Assembly: GCA_011772595.1 (NCBI GenBank)
Contig: WVZH01000139.1
Coordinates: 1-21,225 of the forward strand
Length of the DNA stretch: 21,225 bases
Direction of reading: 5' to 3'
Origin: Anaerolineales bacterium
GTDB lineage: Bacteria > Chloroflexota > Anaerolineae > Anaerolineales > E44-bin32
This document shows, one piece after another, positions 7,755 through 16,278 of the stretch. The position numbers and the translations under genes are program-made. Under the pieces are notes generated by a model. The model was not told the origin of the DNA and searched no databases. It worked only from the letters and a program-made list of their open reading frames with translations. Position 1 is the stretch's first letter. Every line of letters starts with the position of its first letter.

Positions 7755-9797
7755 GTGGGTGAAAGCAAGGGTGAAATCAGCGCGCAGGCTGAGCACGATA
7801 CAAAGGTCGGCGTCTATGTCTGCCACTGTGGCAGCAACATCGCCGGCACGGTGGATGTTGAAGAAGTGACTCGCTGGGCGGGAACCTTGCCCAACGTGGT
7901 GGTGAGCCGCAGCTACAAATTCATGTGCTCAAACCCGGGTCAGGAGATGATCGAGAAAGACATCCGCGATCTGGGTCTCAGACGCATTGTGGTGGCTTCT
8001 TGCAGCCCCCACCTACACGAACCGACCTTTCGCCAGACCTGCAGCCGAGCAGGGCTGAATCCCTATCTATTCAGCATGGCCAACATACGCGAGCAGGTTT
8101 CTTGGGTTACGGAAGACAAAGCCCAGGCGACTCGCAAGGCAGCAGCGGCGGTGGCAGCCGCAATCCACCGCGTGGCTCACCATCAACCGCTGGAGAAGCT
8201 CGTTGTTCCTATTGACCCCAACGTGCTGGTCGTTGGAGGTGGCGTCGCAGGTATCCAAGCGGCACTCGAAATCGCGGATTCCGGCTACCAAGTGTACCTC
8301 GTGGAGCGGGAGTCTTCCATCGGTGGGCACATGGCGCAACTGGACAAGACCTTCCCCACCCTGGATTGTTCGGCCTGCATCCTGACGCCAAAGATGGTCG
8401 ACGTCGGGAATCACAAGAACATCACCCTGTTGACCTGGAGCGAAGTCGAGAAGGTGAGCGGCTACGTTGGCGACTTCACGGTGAGTGTCCGGAAGCGGGC
8501 CCGCTACGTTGATGAGACCTCGTGTACGGGCTGCGGCACGTGTGTGGAGAAGTGCCCCAAGAAGGTCATCGACGATGTATTCGAAGCCGGGTTGGGTTAC
8601 CGCAAAGCCATCTACATACCTTTTCCCCAGGCTGTGCCCAACCAACCGGTGGTCGACCGATCAAATTGCACCTTCTTCCAAAAAGGAACTTGCAAGGCGT
8701 GCGAGAAGTCCTGCCAGACAGGCTCCATCCGGTTTAATCAGCAGGATGAGATTCTCACGCTTCATGTGGGCAACATCATCCTGACAACGGGCTACGATCT
8801 CTTTGACGCTCGACGCATCCCCCGGTACGGGTACGGACGGCTGGCCAATGTATTCGACAGTTTGGAGTTTGAACGCATGTGCAACGCAGCCGGGCCAACT
8901 GGCGGCAAGGTCGTGCTGCGCGACGGCGTCACCAAGCCTCAGAGCGTGGGAATTATCCACTGCGTAGGGAGCCGCGATCTCAATTACAACAAATATTGCT
9001 CAGCTATTTGCTGCATGCAAAGCCTGAAGTTCGCCCACCTTGTTAAAGAGCGCACCGGCGCGGAAGTCTACAACTTCTATATTGACATCCGTACTCCTGG
9101 CAAAGACTACGACGAGTTCTACCAGCGCATCCTGGACGAGGGGACAACGTTCGTGCGTGGAAAAGTGGCCGAGGTGACCGAGGTGGCCTACGACCCCTCT
9201 GAGGAGGGCAAGCTGATTGTCCAGGTTGAGGACACGCTGATCGATGAGCAACGCCGAATCCCATTGGACATGGTCATCCTTTCGGCGGCATTGGAACCAC
9301 GCCGCGACGCGCATGAGGTTGCCAGGAGATTCGGCATCTCGTGCAACGCCGACGGCTGGTTTGTAGAACGTCACCCGAAGCTCGACCCGGTCGCCACCAT
9401 GACCGATGGTGTGTTCATCGCCGGGTGTGCGCAGGGTCCCAAAGACATCCCAGCTTCGATCGCCCAGGGTTCGGCCGCAGCGGCACGCGTGCTTTCCTTC
9501 ATCGATCGGGGGGAAATCGAGATCGAAGCCGCGACGGCCATCGTGGATGAGATGACCTGTACGGGCTGTCAGGAGTGTGTGCAGACCTGCCCTTACCAGG
9601 CCATCGAGTTCCAGGCTGAGACCCATAAGGCGCATGTGATTGAGGCGTTGTGCAAGGGCTGTGGCACGTGTGCGGCTGCCTGCCTTTCCAAGGCCATTCG
9701 TCTTCGGCACTTCACCGACGATCAACTTGTGGCCGAGATAGTCGGTGCCATTCAAGCAATGCGTTCCTTGGAAGTCCCAGAAATCGAGATGGCGTAA
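7755..9797 (+). CDS. hdrA: heterodisulfide reductase subunit A (HdrA), flavin-bifurcating
   Basis: A 680-aa FAD and iron-sulfur protein that in Hdr complexes bifurcates electrons between ferredoxin and HdrB. An N-terminal domain (VGVYVCHCG, about 18-150) carries cysteines. A Rossmann dinucleotide fold starts at VLVVGGGVAG (157-166), followed by the HdrA signature DKTFPTLDCSACILTPKM (Cys205, Cys208). Ferredoxin motifs lie at Cys257/260/263/267, at NCTFFQKGTCKACEKSC (305-320), and two more near the C terminus (CTGCQECVQTCP and CKGCGTCAAAC). The residue sometimes replaced by selenocysteine in methanogens is cysteine here. GTG start has AGGAG at 7741-7745, inside the end of hdrB. The stop overlaps the MvhD start (TAATG), showing coupled translation. 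Confidence 0.95.
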   Translation: MGESKGEISAQAEHDTKVGVYVCHCGSNIAGTVDVEEVTRWAGTLPNVVVSRSYKFMCSNPGQEMIEKDIRDLGLRRIVVASCSPHLHEPTFRQTCSRAGLNPYLFSMANIREQVSWVTEDKAQATRKAAAAVAAAIHRVAHHQPLEKLVVPIDPNVLVVGGGVAGIQAALEIADSGYQVYLVERESSIGGHMAQLDKTFPTLDCSACILTPKMVDVGNHKNITLLTWSEVEKVSGYVGDFTVSVRKRARYVDETSCTGCGTCVEKCPKKVIDDVFEAGLGYRKAIYIPFPQAVPNQPVVDRSNCTFFQKGTCKACEKSCQTGSIRFNQQDEILTLHVGNIILTTGYDLFDARRIPRYGYGRLANVFDSLEFERMCNAAGPTGGKVVLRDGVTKPQSVGIIHCVGSRDLNYNKYCSAICCMQSLKFAHLVKERTGAEVYNFYIDIRTPGKDYDEFYQRILDEGTTFVRGKVAEVTEVAYDPSEEGKLIVQVEDTLIDEQRRIPLDMVILSAALEPRRDAHEVARRFGISCNADGWFVERHPKLDPVATMTDGVFIAGCAQGPKDIPASIAQGSAAAARVLSFIDRGEIEIEAATAIVDEMTCTGCQECVQTCPYQAIEFQAETHKAHVIEALCKGCGTCAAACLSKAIRLRHFTDDQLVAEIVGAIQAMRSLEVPEIEMA

Positions 9798-10204
9798 TGT
9801 ATGAGCCAATGATCATCAGCTTCCTATGCAATTGGTGTTCATACCGTGGTGCTGACATGGCCGGAATGTCCCGTCTGAAATATCCGCCCAACGCCAACAT
9901 CGTCCGTACCCCTTGCAGCGGTCGGGTTTCACCAGAACTGATCCTGCGCTGTTTTAAAGAGGGCGCCGACGGTGTTCTTGTTCTGGGCTGCCACATTGGC
10001 GACTGCCATTACACCAGCGGCAACCACCGAACAGTCAAGCGCATGTCCGTGCTGAAGAAAGTTCTGGAGTATACAGGTATTGAACCAGCCCGCCTGCGGG
10101 TGGACTGGGTTTCGGCAGCGGAGGGCGATCGATTTGCTGTCATCTTGCGCGAGTTCACAGAGACCATCCGCAACCTGCCGCCATTCGTTGAGATGATGCA
10201 ATGA
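9797..10204 (+). CDS. mvhD: MvhD-type iron-sulfur subunit (hydrogenase/Hdr linker)
   Basis: A 135-aa [2Fe-2S] protein of the MvhD/FlpD family, which docks on HdrA and feeds it electrons from a hydrogenase or formate dehydrogenase. The cysteines expected for cluster binding are visible: Cys11/Cys14 (CNWCSYRGAD), Cys40 (TPCSGR), and Cys65/Cys70 (GCHIGDCHYTSGN). I take ATG 9797 as the start because the protein then opens with the family's usual MxxPxIISFLCNWCS. Longer open frame upstream is read-through of hdrA sequence. It overlaps hdrA by one base and the next gene by four (ATGA). No hydrogenase large subunit is present, so its electron source here should be the formate dehydrogenase. Confidence 0.94.
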   Translation: MYEPMIISFLCNWCSYRGADMAGMSRLKYPPNANIVRTPCSGRVSPELILRCFKEGADGVLVLGCHIGDCHYTSGNHRTVKRMSVLKKVLEYTGIEPARLRVDWVSAAEGDRFAVILREFTETIRNLPPFVEMMQ

Positions 10205-11025
10205 GCGAGCGGCCGCAAAAGTTGCGCAATGCCATAGAGGGGGTCTTGTCTGAGGTGGACGGGGTGATCGCTTTGAAGGCCGGACCGGCAGGTAGGATCT
10301 CCCCACACGTTTTTCACAAAGATCGTCCCCAGGAATTGGACCTGCTGGCGATCTGGCCCAAGGAGCCTCTCCCCAGTATCTTGCGCCTGGTTCAGAAGAA
10401 ATACCCCCATGCCAGCTTGGCCGTCGTATGCCGGGGGTGTGAGGAACGCGGTATTGTGGAGATGGTGAAGCACGCCCAGATCAAGCTCGACAATGTCAAG
10501 CTCATCGGGCTACACTGTGTGCAGGCGGAAGCAAGCTTTTGCCGCTGTCCGAAACCGTACCCCCTCCACGCTGAAATCGTCGTGGGGGAGCGGATCGAGG
10601 GCGTTTCAAATCCACAAGGCGAGGATCTACTGTCGCAGAGTAAGGAAGAGAGACTTGCCTTCTGGAAGAAGCAGTTCCTGCATTGCATCAAGTGCTATGG
10701 CTGCCGAAATGTCTGTCCCCAGTGCTTCTGCGAGGCTTGTGCCTTAGAAGATCAGAAGTGGGTACAAACGGGCTACCTTCCAATGCCAATGCCCCCCATG
10801 TACCACATGATCCGTGCTGTGCATACGGCCGGCAAATGCGTGGGCTGCCACGAGTGTGAGGAAACATGCCCCGCCGGCATCCCCTTGACCATCCTCTACC
10901 GCTGGATCGCACAGGATGTGAAGGTGATGTTCGGCTATGAAGCGGGCGCCTCTTTGGATGAACAGCCACCGCAACTGCTGGACTTACAAGAAGGCGAGCT
11001 CAACCGATCCGGTCTCCCTCATTGA
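10201..11025 (+). CDS. FdhB/FrhB-like iron-sulfur electron-transfer subunit
   Basis: A 274-aa protein linking FdhA to MvhD by position. The N-terminal half has FrhB/FdhB-like sequence (LAVVCRGCEERGIVEM, about 73-89) with extra cysteines at 106, 114 and 116. The C-terminal half has two ferredoxin motifs, Cys162/165/168/172 (CIKCYGCRNVCPQC, followed by more Cys at 175, 177 and 180) and Cys213/216/219/223 (CVGCHECEETCPAG). Methanogen FdhB is about 400 residues and binds F420/FAD. This one is shorter, so flavin binding is uncertain and it may be a pure iron-sulfur wire. Start ATG overlaps the mvhD stop (ATGA). I am sure of the iron-sulfur nature; the FdhB name rests mainly on context. Confidence 0.85.
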   Translation: MSERPQKLRNAIEGVLSEVDGVIALKAGPAGRISPHVFHKDRPQELDLLAIWPKEPLPSILRLVQKKYPHASLAVVCRGCEERGIVEMVKHAQIKLDNVKLIGLHCVQAEASFCRCPKPYPLHAEIVVGERIEGVSNPQGEDLLSQSKEERLAFWKKQFLHCIKCYGCRNVCPQCFCEACALEDQKWVQTGYLPMPMPPMYHMIRAVHTAGKCVGCHECEETCPAGIPLTILYRWIAQDVKVMFGYEAGASLDEQPPQLLDLQEGELNRSGLPH

Positions 11026-11046
11026 TGCGGGGCAGAAAAGCAGACC

Positions 11047-13098
11047 ATGATTGACTATCGAAACGTGCCTACCACTTGCCCATTTTGTGGCGTCGGCTGC
11101 GGGATCAACTTGCAGGTATTGGACGGCGAGGTTATGGATGTGCTGCCGGATAAAGCCAATCCAGTAAGTCAAGGAGCACTCTGCATAAAGGGGTGGAACG
11201 CTCACGCCTTCATCTACCACCCGGAACGGCTCACCCAACCTTTGGTGCGCCGGGGTGGGCGACTGACACCCGTCTCGTGGGACGAAGCCCTGGATCTGGT
11301 TGCCCATCGCTTGACCGAGATCAGGGAGCAACATGGCCCCAGCAGCATCGCTTTTCTCTCCTCGGCCAAAGCCACCAACGAGGAGAATTACACCTTCCAG
11401 AAATTCGCCCGCGCAGTGATCGGCACAAACAACATAGACCATTGCGCCAGGCTTTGACACTCCTCAACCGTGGCCGGTCTGGCCACCGCGTTCGGCTCCG
11501 GGGCGATGACCAACGCCTTCCCTGACATGGAGGAGGCGGAAGTTGTCCTGATCATCGGGTCCAACACCACCGAGCAGCATCCAATCATAGGCACACGTCT
11601 GATCCGAATGCAGCAGCAGGGTAAACGCCTGATCGTAGCTGACCCGCGTTCCATTCAGATCGCCCTTATCGCCGACTTATACCTGCGCCAAAGACCCGGC
11701 ACCGACGTGGCCTGGCTTAACGGGATGATGCACGTCATCATTCGTGATGGGTTGGCAAACGAGGAGTTCATCCGGGACCGCACCCAGGGGTTTGAAGAGC
11801 TCAAGCAGCTGGTGGCGGCCTACTCACCTGAACGAGTTGAGACCATAAGCGGCGTTCCGCCGGAGAAACTGGTTCAAGCTGCGCATATGTACGCCGAGGC
11901 AGAACGGGCTGCGATCGTTTATGCGATGGGCATCACGCAGCATGTGACCGGGCTGCAGCACGTTTGGCAGTGCGCCAACCTGGCCATGCTGACCGGCAAT
12001 GTGGGTAAGGCCGGTACCGGCGTCAACCCTCTGCGCGGTCAGAACAATGTGCAAGGCGCTTGCGATATGGGGTCTCTGCCCAACGTTTTCCCTGGCTACC
12101 AGTCAGTAACCTCGGAGGAGAAGCGTCAGAAGTTCCAGCAGGCCTGGGGAACGCAGAGCCTCGATGATGAGGCGGGCCTGACCGTCACCGAGATGATACA
12201 CGGGCTAAAGTCCGGTGAGGTCAAGGCCATGTGGGTGATGGGTGAGAACCCATCCATCTCAGATCCGGACATCAAACAAGTGGACGCGGCCTTGAAGAGC
12301 GCTGAGTTCTTGGTGGTGCAGGATCTCTTTCTCAGCGAGACTGCCCGCTTGGCGCATGTTGTTCTGCCCGCTGCTTCCTACGCCGAGAGAGAGGGTACCT
12401 TCACGAACACCGAGCGGCGCGTGCAGCGGGTGCGCAAGGCCGTGGAGCCTTTGCCGGACACCAAAACCGACTTGGAGATCATCTGTCAAGTGGCTCGTCG
12501 CATGGGGGCAAAGGGCTTTGAATATGCCTCCCCGGGCGAGGTCATGGCAGAGATCAACCGGGTAACACCCTCCTATGCGGGCATTACTTATGAGCGGCTG
12601 GAAAGCTTGGGGAGCCTTCAGTGGCCCTGCCCCACCCCGGATCATCCCGGCACACCGTTTCTGCACAAGGGGGAATTCGTTCGGGGCCTGGGGCTCTTCC
12701 ATCCAGTGAAGCATCAGCCTCCGGCTGAAGAGCCCGACGAGGAGTATCCCTTCATCCTGACCACAGGGCGGGTTATGTTTCAATTCCACACCGGTACCAT
12801 CACGCGCCGAATTGGCAAACTGGATCGTGAGGTGCCGGCGTGCTACGTAGAGATCAACCCCCAGGACGCCGCACGAATCGGGTTGAACGGATGCCATCAC
12901 GTGCGGGTGAATAGCCGGCGAGGGCAGATCATGGCCGAGGCCCGCCTGACAAACCGGGTTCCTCCGGGCGTCGTTTTCATCCCCTTTCACTTTGTCGAGG
13001 CCGCGGCCAACGTGCTTACTAATCCAGCCCTTGATCCGGTTGCCAAGATACCAGAATACAAAGTCTGTGCGGTGCGTGTGGAACCCGTCACCGGCTAG
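11047..13098 (+). CDS. fdhA: formate dehydrogenase alpha subunit, selenocysteine-containing
   Basis: A 683-aa molybdopterin (Mo or W) formate dehydrogenase catalytic subunit, interconverting formate and CO2. The N-terminal [4Fe-4S] motif is Cys11/14/18 plus Cys46 (TCPFCGVGCG ... GALCIKG). An in-frame TGA at 11455-11457 (residue 137) falls exactly at the Sec/Cys active-site position: NNIDHCARL-U-HSSTVAGLA. The frame then continues to 13098 with standard features (GSNTTEQHP, NPLRGQNNVQGACDMG, FHTGTITRR). A SECIS-like hairpin follows the TGA, so I read one selenoprotein rather than two broken genes. No twin-arginine signal, so cytoplasmic, as expected for a partner of HdrABC. It starts 21 bases after the FdhB-like gene with a weak ribosome-binding site and is the last gene of the operon. 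Confidence 0.95.
11455..11490 (+). promoter_or_regulatory. bacterial SECIS element for UGA recoding in fdhA
   Basis: Right after the in-frame TGA (11455-11457), GTGGCC (11470-11475) pairs perfectly with GGCCAC (11481-11486) around a five-base loop GGTCT. The loop sequence is the same as in the E. coli fdhF SECIS (AGGUCUG), and by my count it begins at the same distance from the UGA (21 bases from its first base). This is the binding site expected for SelB and supports selenocysteine insertion. Confidence 0.85.
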
Positions 13099-13250
13099 GC
13101 TCTGCTTGTTTGGGCTTTCTGCATCAGCACGAAGCATGATCCGCGAACGCCAGCGGCGCGAGGATACACAATTCCCCTGAGAATGACCCGAAAGGGATAA
13201 ACCTGAACGTTGTACCTTTCATCCTCGCTGCATATTCACGGTATCGAATC

Positions 13251-13529
13251 ATGGTTTTACATTTCTTGCGAGGCTGGGAGGATGAAGCGCACATTGTTTA
13301 TGAAACTCTGAAAGATAAGTTCCCGAAAGGGAATGCTGGTCATCCAATTTTTCAATTTGCAACCGTGTTTTTCGATGAATTCAAGAAATCAGGTGATGCA
13401 TCCTATGCATGTAAAAAGGTGATCGAACATGTTGGGTCTGAAGATTTGGACTATCTGTCTTATTTAGGAAGCAGAGACCATGGTTCACAAAGTCTCATTT
13501 ATGTTATTGAGAACATTTGCCCATACTAA
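13251..13529 (+). CDS. unknown 92-aa protein (cassette gene)
   Basis: A 92-aa protein, unrecognised, starting MVLHFLRGWEDEAHIVYETL and ending in ENICPY. It looks soluble, mixed alpha/beta, with no motif I can name. Its base composition is visibly more AT-rich than the Hdr operon just upstream, suggesting separate origin. There is no good ribosome-binding site before ATG 13251; the frame stays open upstream without another ATG, so the start could be a non-ATG codon. It ends eight bases before the R'' core of attC B, the normal position of an integron cassette gene. No attC is evident between fdhA and this gene, so the cassette's left edge is undefined. Confidence 0.7.
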   Translation: MVLHFLRGWEDEAHIVYETLKDKFPKGNAGHPIFQFATVFFDEFKKSGDASYACKKVIEHVGSEDLDYLSYLGSRDHGSQSLIYVIENICPY

Positions 13530-13536
13530 TTTGGCG

Positions 13537-13746
13537 GCCTAACATTTCGCTGGAGCCCTTTGGCGGAGTTCATCCTGAGCTGTGTCGAAGGGCTCAGGAT
13601 AAACGCCCCCGAGATTCAGGGAAATTTGCCTGGAGTTGGTGTATGATCGAGGGTGAAAGCGGGCTGCTCCCTGGCCTGGCGGCCAGCCAGCCTGTCCTGG
13701 CTGACGCCAGTCAGTCCAGGGGACAGGCAGCTCAAGGCCGTTAGGC
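13537..13746 (+). repeat. attC site B
   Basis: Complete attC: R'' GCCTAAC (13537-13543), L''-like CGCTGGAGC, L'-like GCAGCTCAAGGCC and R' GTTAGGC (13740-13746). At about 210 bases it is long for an attC. The interior contains an extra palindrome (ATCCTGAGC 13572-13580 with GCTCAGGAT 13592-13600), a segment shared with attC E, and the 60-base end segment (13681-13740) shared almost exactly with attC A and C. Confidence 0.9.
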
Positions 13747-13804
13747 AGCAAGTATCATTTTTTAGGGTTCGAATACTTGCAACTGGGAAAGGCAGATATC
13801 ACAA

Positions 13805-14845
13805 ATGACTAATTCAACTATCCGAGGGTATGTGGCAAAGGCATTGGGTCTTCCGCTCGAGCCATTTACCTACGAACCACCTGAGCTAGGACAAAACGAC
13901 GTTCGGGTGTCAGTCACACACTGTGGCTTGTGTCACACCGACATCCAAGCGATCGACAATTATTATGGGATCACGACTTTCCCCTTTGTCCCTGGTCATG
14001 AGATCGTTGGACACGTATCAGCTAAAGGGTCAGGGGTATTCGGATTAGAGGAAGGTGATCGTGTAGGGATTGGATGGCAGGGTCGGTCCTGCGGTGAGTG
14101 TGAGTGGTGTCAGAAAGGGGAAACCCAGCTTTGCATGGAGATCGAAGACACGACAGTTATGGTTCCATACGGGGGATTCTCGAGTTCTGTTGTCGCTGAC
14201 TATAGATTCGTGTATCCAGTGCCTCCGTCCATGCCGTCCGAGTTTGCCGCAGTACTTATGTGTGCCGGTCTTACGGTATATTCGGCGCTCTACAAGCATG
14301 TGACGATACCTGGACTTAAAGTTGCTGTTGTCGGTATAGGGGGACTCGGTCACTTGGCAATCCAATTTACAAACGCCTTTGGCTGTGAAGTCATGGCAAT
14401 CTCATCCTCGCCAACGAAGAAGGATCAAGCCCTTGGCTTCGGTGCAAGACAATTCTTGGACTCGACTGACAGTGCCAACTTGAGGAAGTTCAACTATTCT
14501 TTCGACTTGCTGATCTGTACGGCAAATGCAGGCATCTCCTGGGAAGCGCTTCTCATGACTTTGAAGAAAAGGGGAAAACTGATCTTACTCGGCTTCCCGG
14601 ATGTGGCCTTCAATTCAACGGACCTCGTGGCCCATGAACTCTCCATTGTTGGTTCTCTCATCGGAAATCCCAACATGATGCGTGCAATGCTATCTTTCGC
14701 GCAGAACCACAATATTGCGCCAATGGTGGAACTAATGCCCATGTCACAAGTCAACAATGCGATCCAGAAGTTGAAAGAAAACCAAGCACGCTATAGGATT
14801 GTGATGTTCAACGAAAGCGAAGGTATGGGAGCCCAGACGGTGTGA
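13805..14845 (+). CDS. zinc-dependent alcohol dehydrogenase (MDR, cinnamyl-alcohol/YahK type)
   Basis: A 346-aa medium-chain dehydrogenase, likely NADP(H)-dependent aldehyde reductase/alcohol dehydrogenase. Catalytic zinc ligands are Cys40 (HCGLCHTD) and His65-Glu66 (PGHEIVG), with a cysteine in the MCAGLTVYSAL segment as the third. Structural zinc ligands are Cys96/99/102/110 (CGECEWCQKGETQLC). The Rossmann motif is VGIGGLGHLAIQ. Full length for the family (about 345-350). It is the only gene between attC B and attC C, so it is a one-gene cassette, with the start codon about 60 bases after the recombination point. Substrate specificity cannot be read from sequence. Intact MDR enzymes are a common kind of metabolic cargo in cassette arrays. 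Confidence 0.95.
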   Translation: MTNSTIRGYVAKALGLPLEPFTYEPPELGQNDVRVSVTHCGLCHTDIQAIDNYYGITTFPFVPGHEIVGHVSAKGSGVFGLEEGDRVGIGWQGRSCGECEWCQKGETQLCMEIEDTTVMVPYGGFSSSVVADYRFVYPVPPSMPSEFAAVLMCAGLTVYSALYKHVTIPGLKVAVVGIGGLGHLAIQFTNAFGCEVMAISSSPTKKDQALGFGARQFLDSTDSANLRKFNYSFDLLICTANAGISWEALLMTLKKRGKLILLGFPDVAFNSTDLVAHELSIVGSLIGNPNMMRAMLSFAQNHNIAPMVELMPMSQVNNAIQKLKENQARYRIVMFNESEGMGAQTV

Positions 14846-14886
14846 ATCGGGCGCCGCGTGTGATCACTGTGGTGGTCTTTGGTGCT

Positions 14887-15048
14887 GCCCAACAATTCGC
14901 TGGAGCAGACTCTTCGACTACGCGCCTCCCCTTCGTCAAGCTCAGGGTCGGCGCGGAGTTTATCCTGACGGCCTGGCCTGGCGGCCAGCCAGCCTGTCCT
15001 GGCTGACGCCAGTCAGTCCAGGGGACAGGCAACTCAAAGCCGTTAGAT
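14887..15048 (+). repeat. attC site C
   Basis: R'' GCCCAAC (14887-14893) followed by AATTCGCTGGAGC; R' GTTAGAT (15042-15048), which fits the GTTRRRY consensus. The last 60 bases before R' (14983-15042) match attC B at all but two positions by my reading. The interior (about 14909-14968) holds a rearranged version of the palindromic repeat seen in attC B. It ends the alcohol dehydrogenase cassette. Confidence 0.9.
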
Positions 15049-15126
15049 GCTATGGGGGAAATGGGAATTGAAATAACAAGCCGCTGCGTATAAGCTCCAC
15101 AAAACTCCAATAAAGGAGGGAGCGAA

Positions 15127-16278
15127 ATGGATACAGCAGCGACTTGTCAATTAGAGTATAGCGCATTCGAACCGATTCTGTATCTGGCATTTGAGTTGGG
15201 GGTGGCGGACTGGAAACTTGGTTTCACCATCGGCCCTGCGCAGCGACCCCGAGTGCGAGCCATACGGGCTGGCGATCTGGTTGCACTGAAGGCTGAGATA
15301 AATAGAGCGAAGAAGCGATTTGGGTTACCAGAGAAGGCAGGGGTTCTCAGCTGCTATGAGGCTCGGAGGGATGGTTTTTGGCTGCATCGGTATCTGAAGA
15401 AGCAAGGTGTTCAGAACCTGGTGGTGGATTCCTCCAGCGTTAAAGTGAACTGAAGGCAACAGCGGGCGAAGACGGACCGCATGGATGCGGAGGAGCTATT
15501 ATCGAAGCTGATCCGCTATCGAAGAGATGAGCGGAAAGTTTGGAGCGTCGTGAATGTACCTAGCGTGGAAGAGGAGGATCGTCGGTATCTCCACCGGGAG
15601 CTACTTACTTTGAAGAAGGACCGGTCTCGGCACATCAATCGGATCAAGGGTTTGCTGGCAGGGCATGGGATCCGGATGAAAGTGGGAGATGATTTCCCAG
15701 AACAGGTTGAGAAGATCCGCAAGTGGGATAGCTCGAAGTTGCCAGCGGGACTGATGACAAGGCTCAAACTGGAGCATGAGCGTCTATTGCATGCAGAGGG
15801 GCAGATCAAAGAACTGGAAGCGGAGAGAGTCGAGGCGATCCGGCATTCGGAGGATGCGAGTGTAGAGATGGCGCGGAAGCTGTTGAAGCTGAAGGGGATT
15901 GGGTTGAACTGCGCCTGGCTGTACACAATGGAGTTCTTCAGTAGGCGGAAGTTTCGCAACCGCAAGGAGGTGGGCGCACTTGCTAGGCTGACATCAACGC
16001 CACATGAGAGCGGTAAAAGCTCACGAGAACGAGGGATGAGCAAATCAGGTAATCGGCATGTCCGAGCATTGGCGATCGAGATCGCCTGGGGATGGTTGAG
16101 ATATCAGCTAAAGAGCGAGTTGCCAAGGTGGTACGAAGAGCAATTTGGATACGGAAGCAGCCGGATACGGCGGATAGGGATTGTGGCTTTGGCGAGAAAG
16201 CTACTGGTTGAATTGTGGCGCTACTTAGAGACGGGTGCAATACCAAACGGAGCCGTACTAAAGACAAGACTGATCTGA
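15127..16278 (+). pseudogene. IS110/IS1111 transposase with in-frame TGA
   Basis: A DEDD-type transposase of about 384 codons, with a strong AGGAGG ribosome-binding site (15115-15119 region) and ATG 15127. The two halves (15127-15453 and 15481-16278) are in the same frame, separated only by TGA 15451-15453. At that place the family reads VVDSSSxxVN-R-RxxRAKTDRxDA. TGA therefore replaces an arginine codon, most simply CGA to TGA by one transition. Both the N-terminal DEDD RuvC-like region and the C-terminal transposase_20-like region (LLKLKGIGLNCAWLYTMEFF) are otherwise intact. No SECIS-like hairpin with the GGTCT loop follows, so selenocysteine is unlikely. Probably recently inactivated; a suppressed read-through is the alternative. 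Confidence 0.88.

Noticed and set aside
11047..11457. A separate short gene or frameshifted fdhA ending at 11457
   Set aside because: Both parts are in one frame, the TGA is at the known Sec position and a SECIS hairpin follows; read as one selenoprotein.
15451..15453. Selenocysteine in the IS transposase
   Set aside because: The position is an arginine in the family and no SECIS-like hairpin with a GGTCT loop follows.
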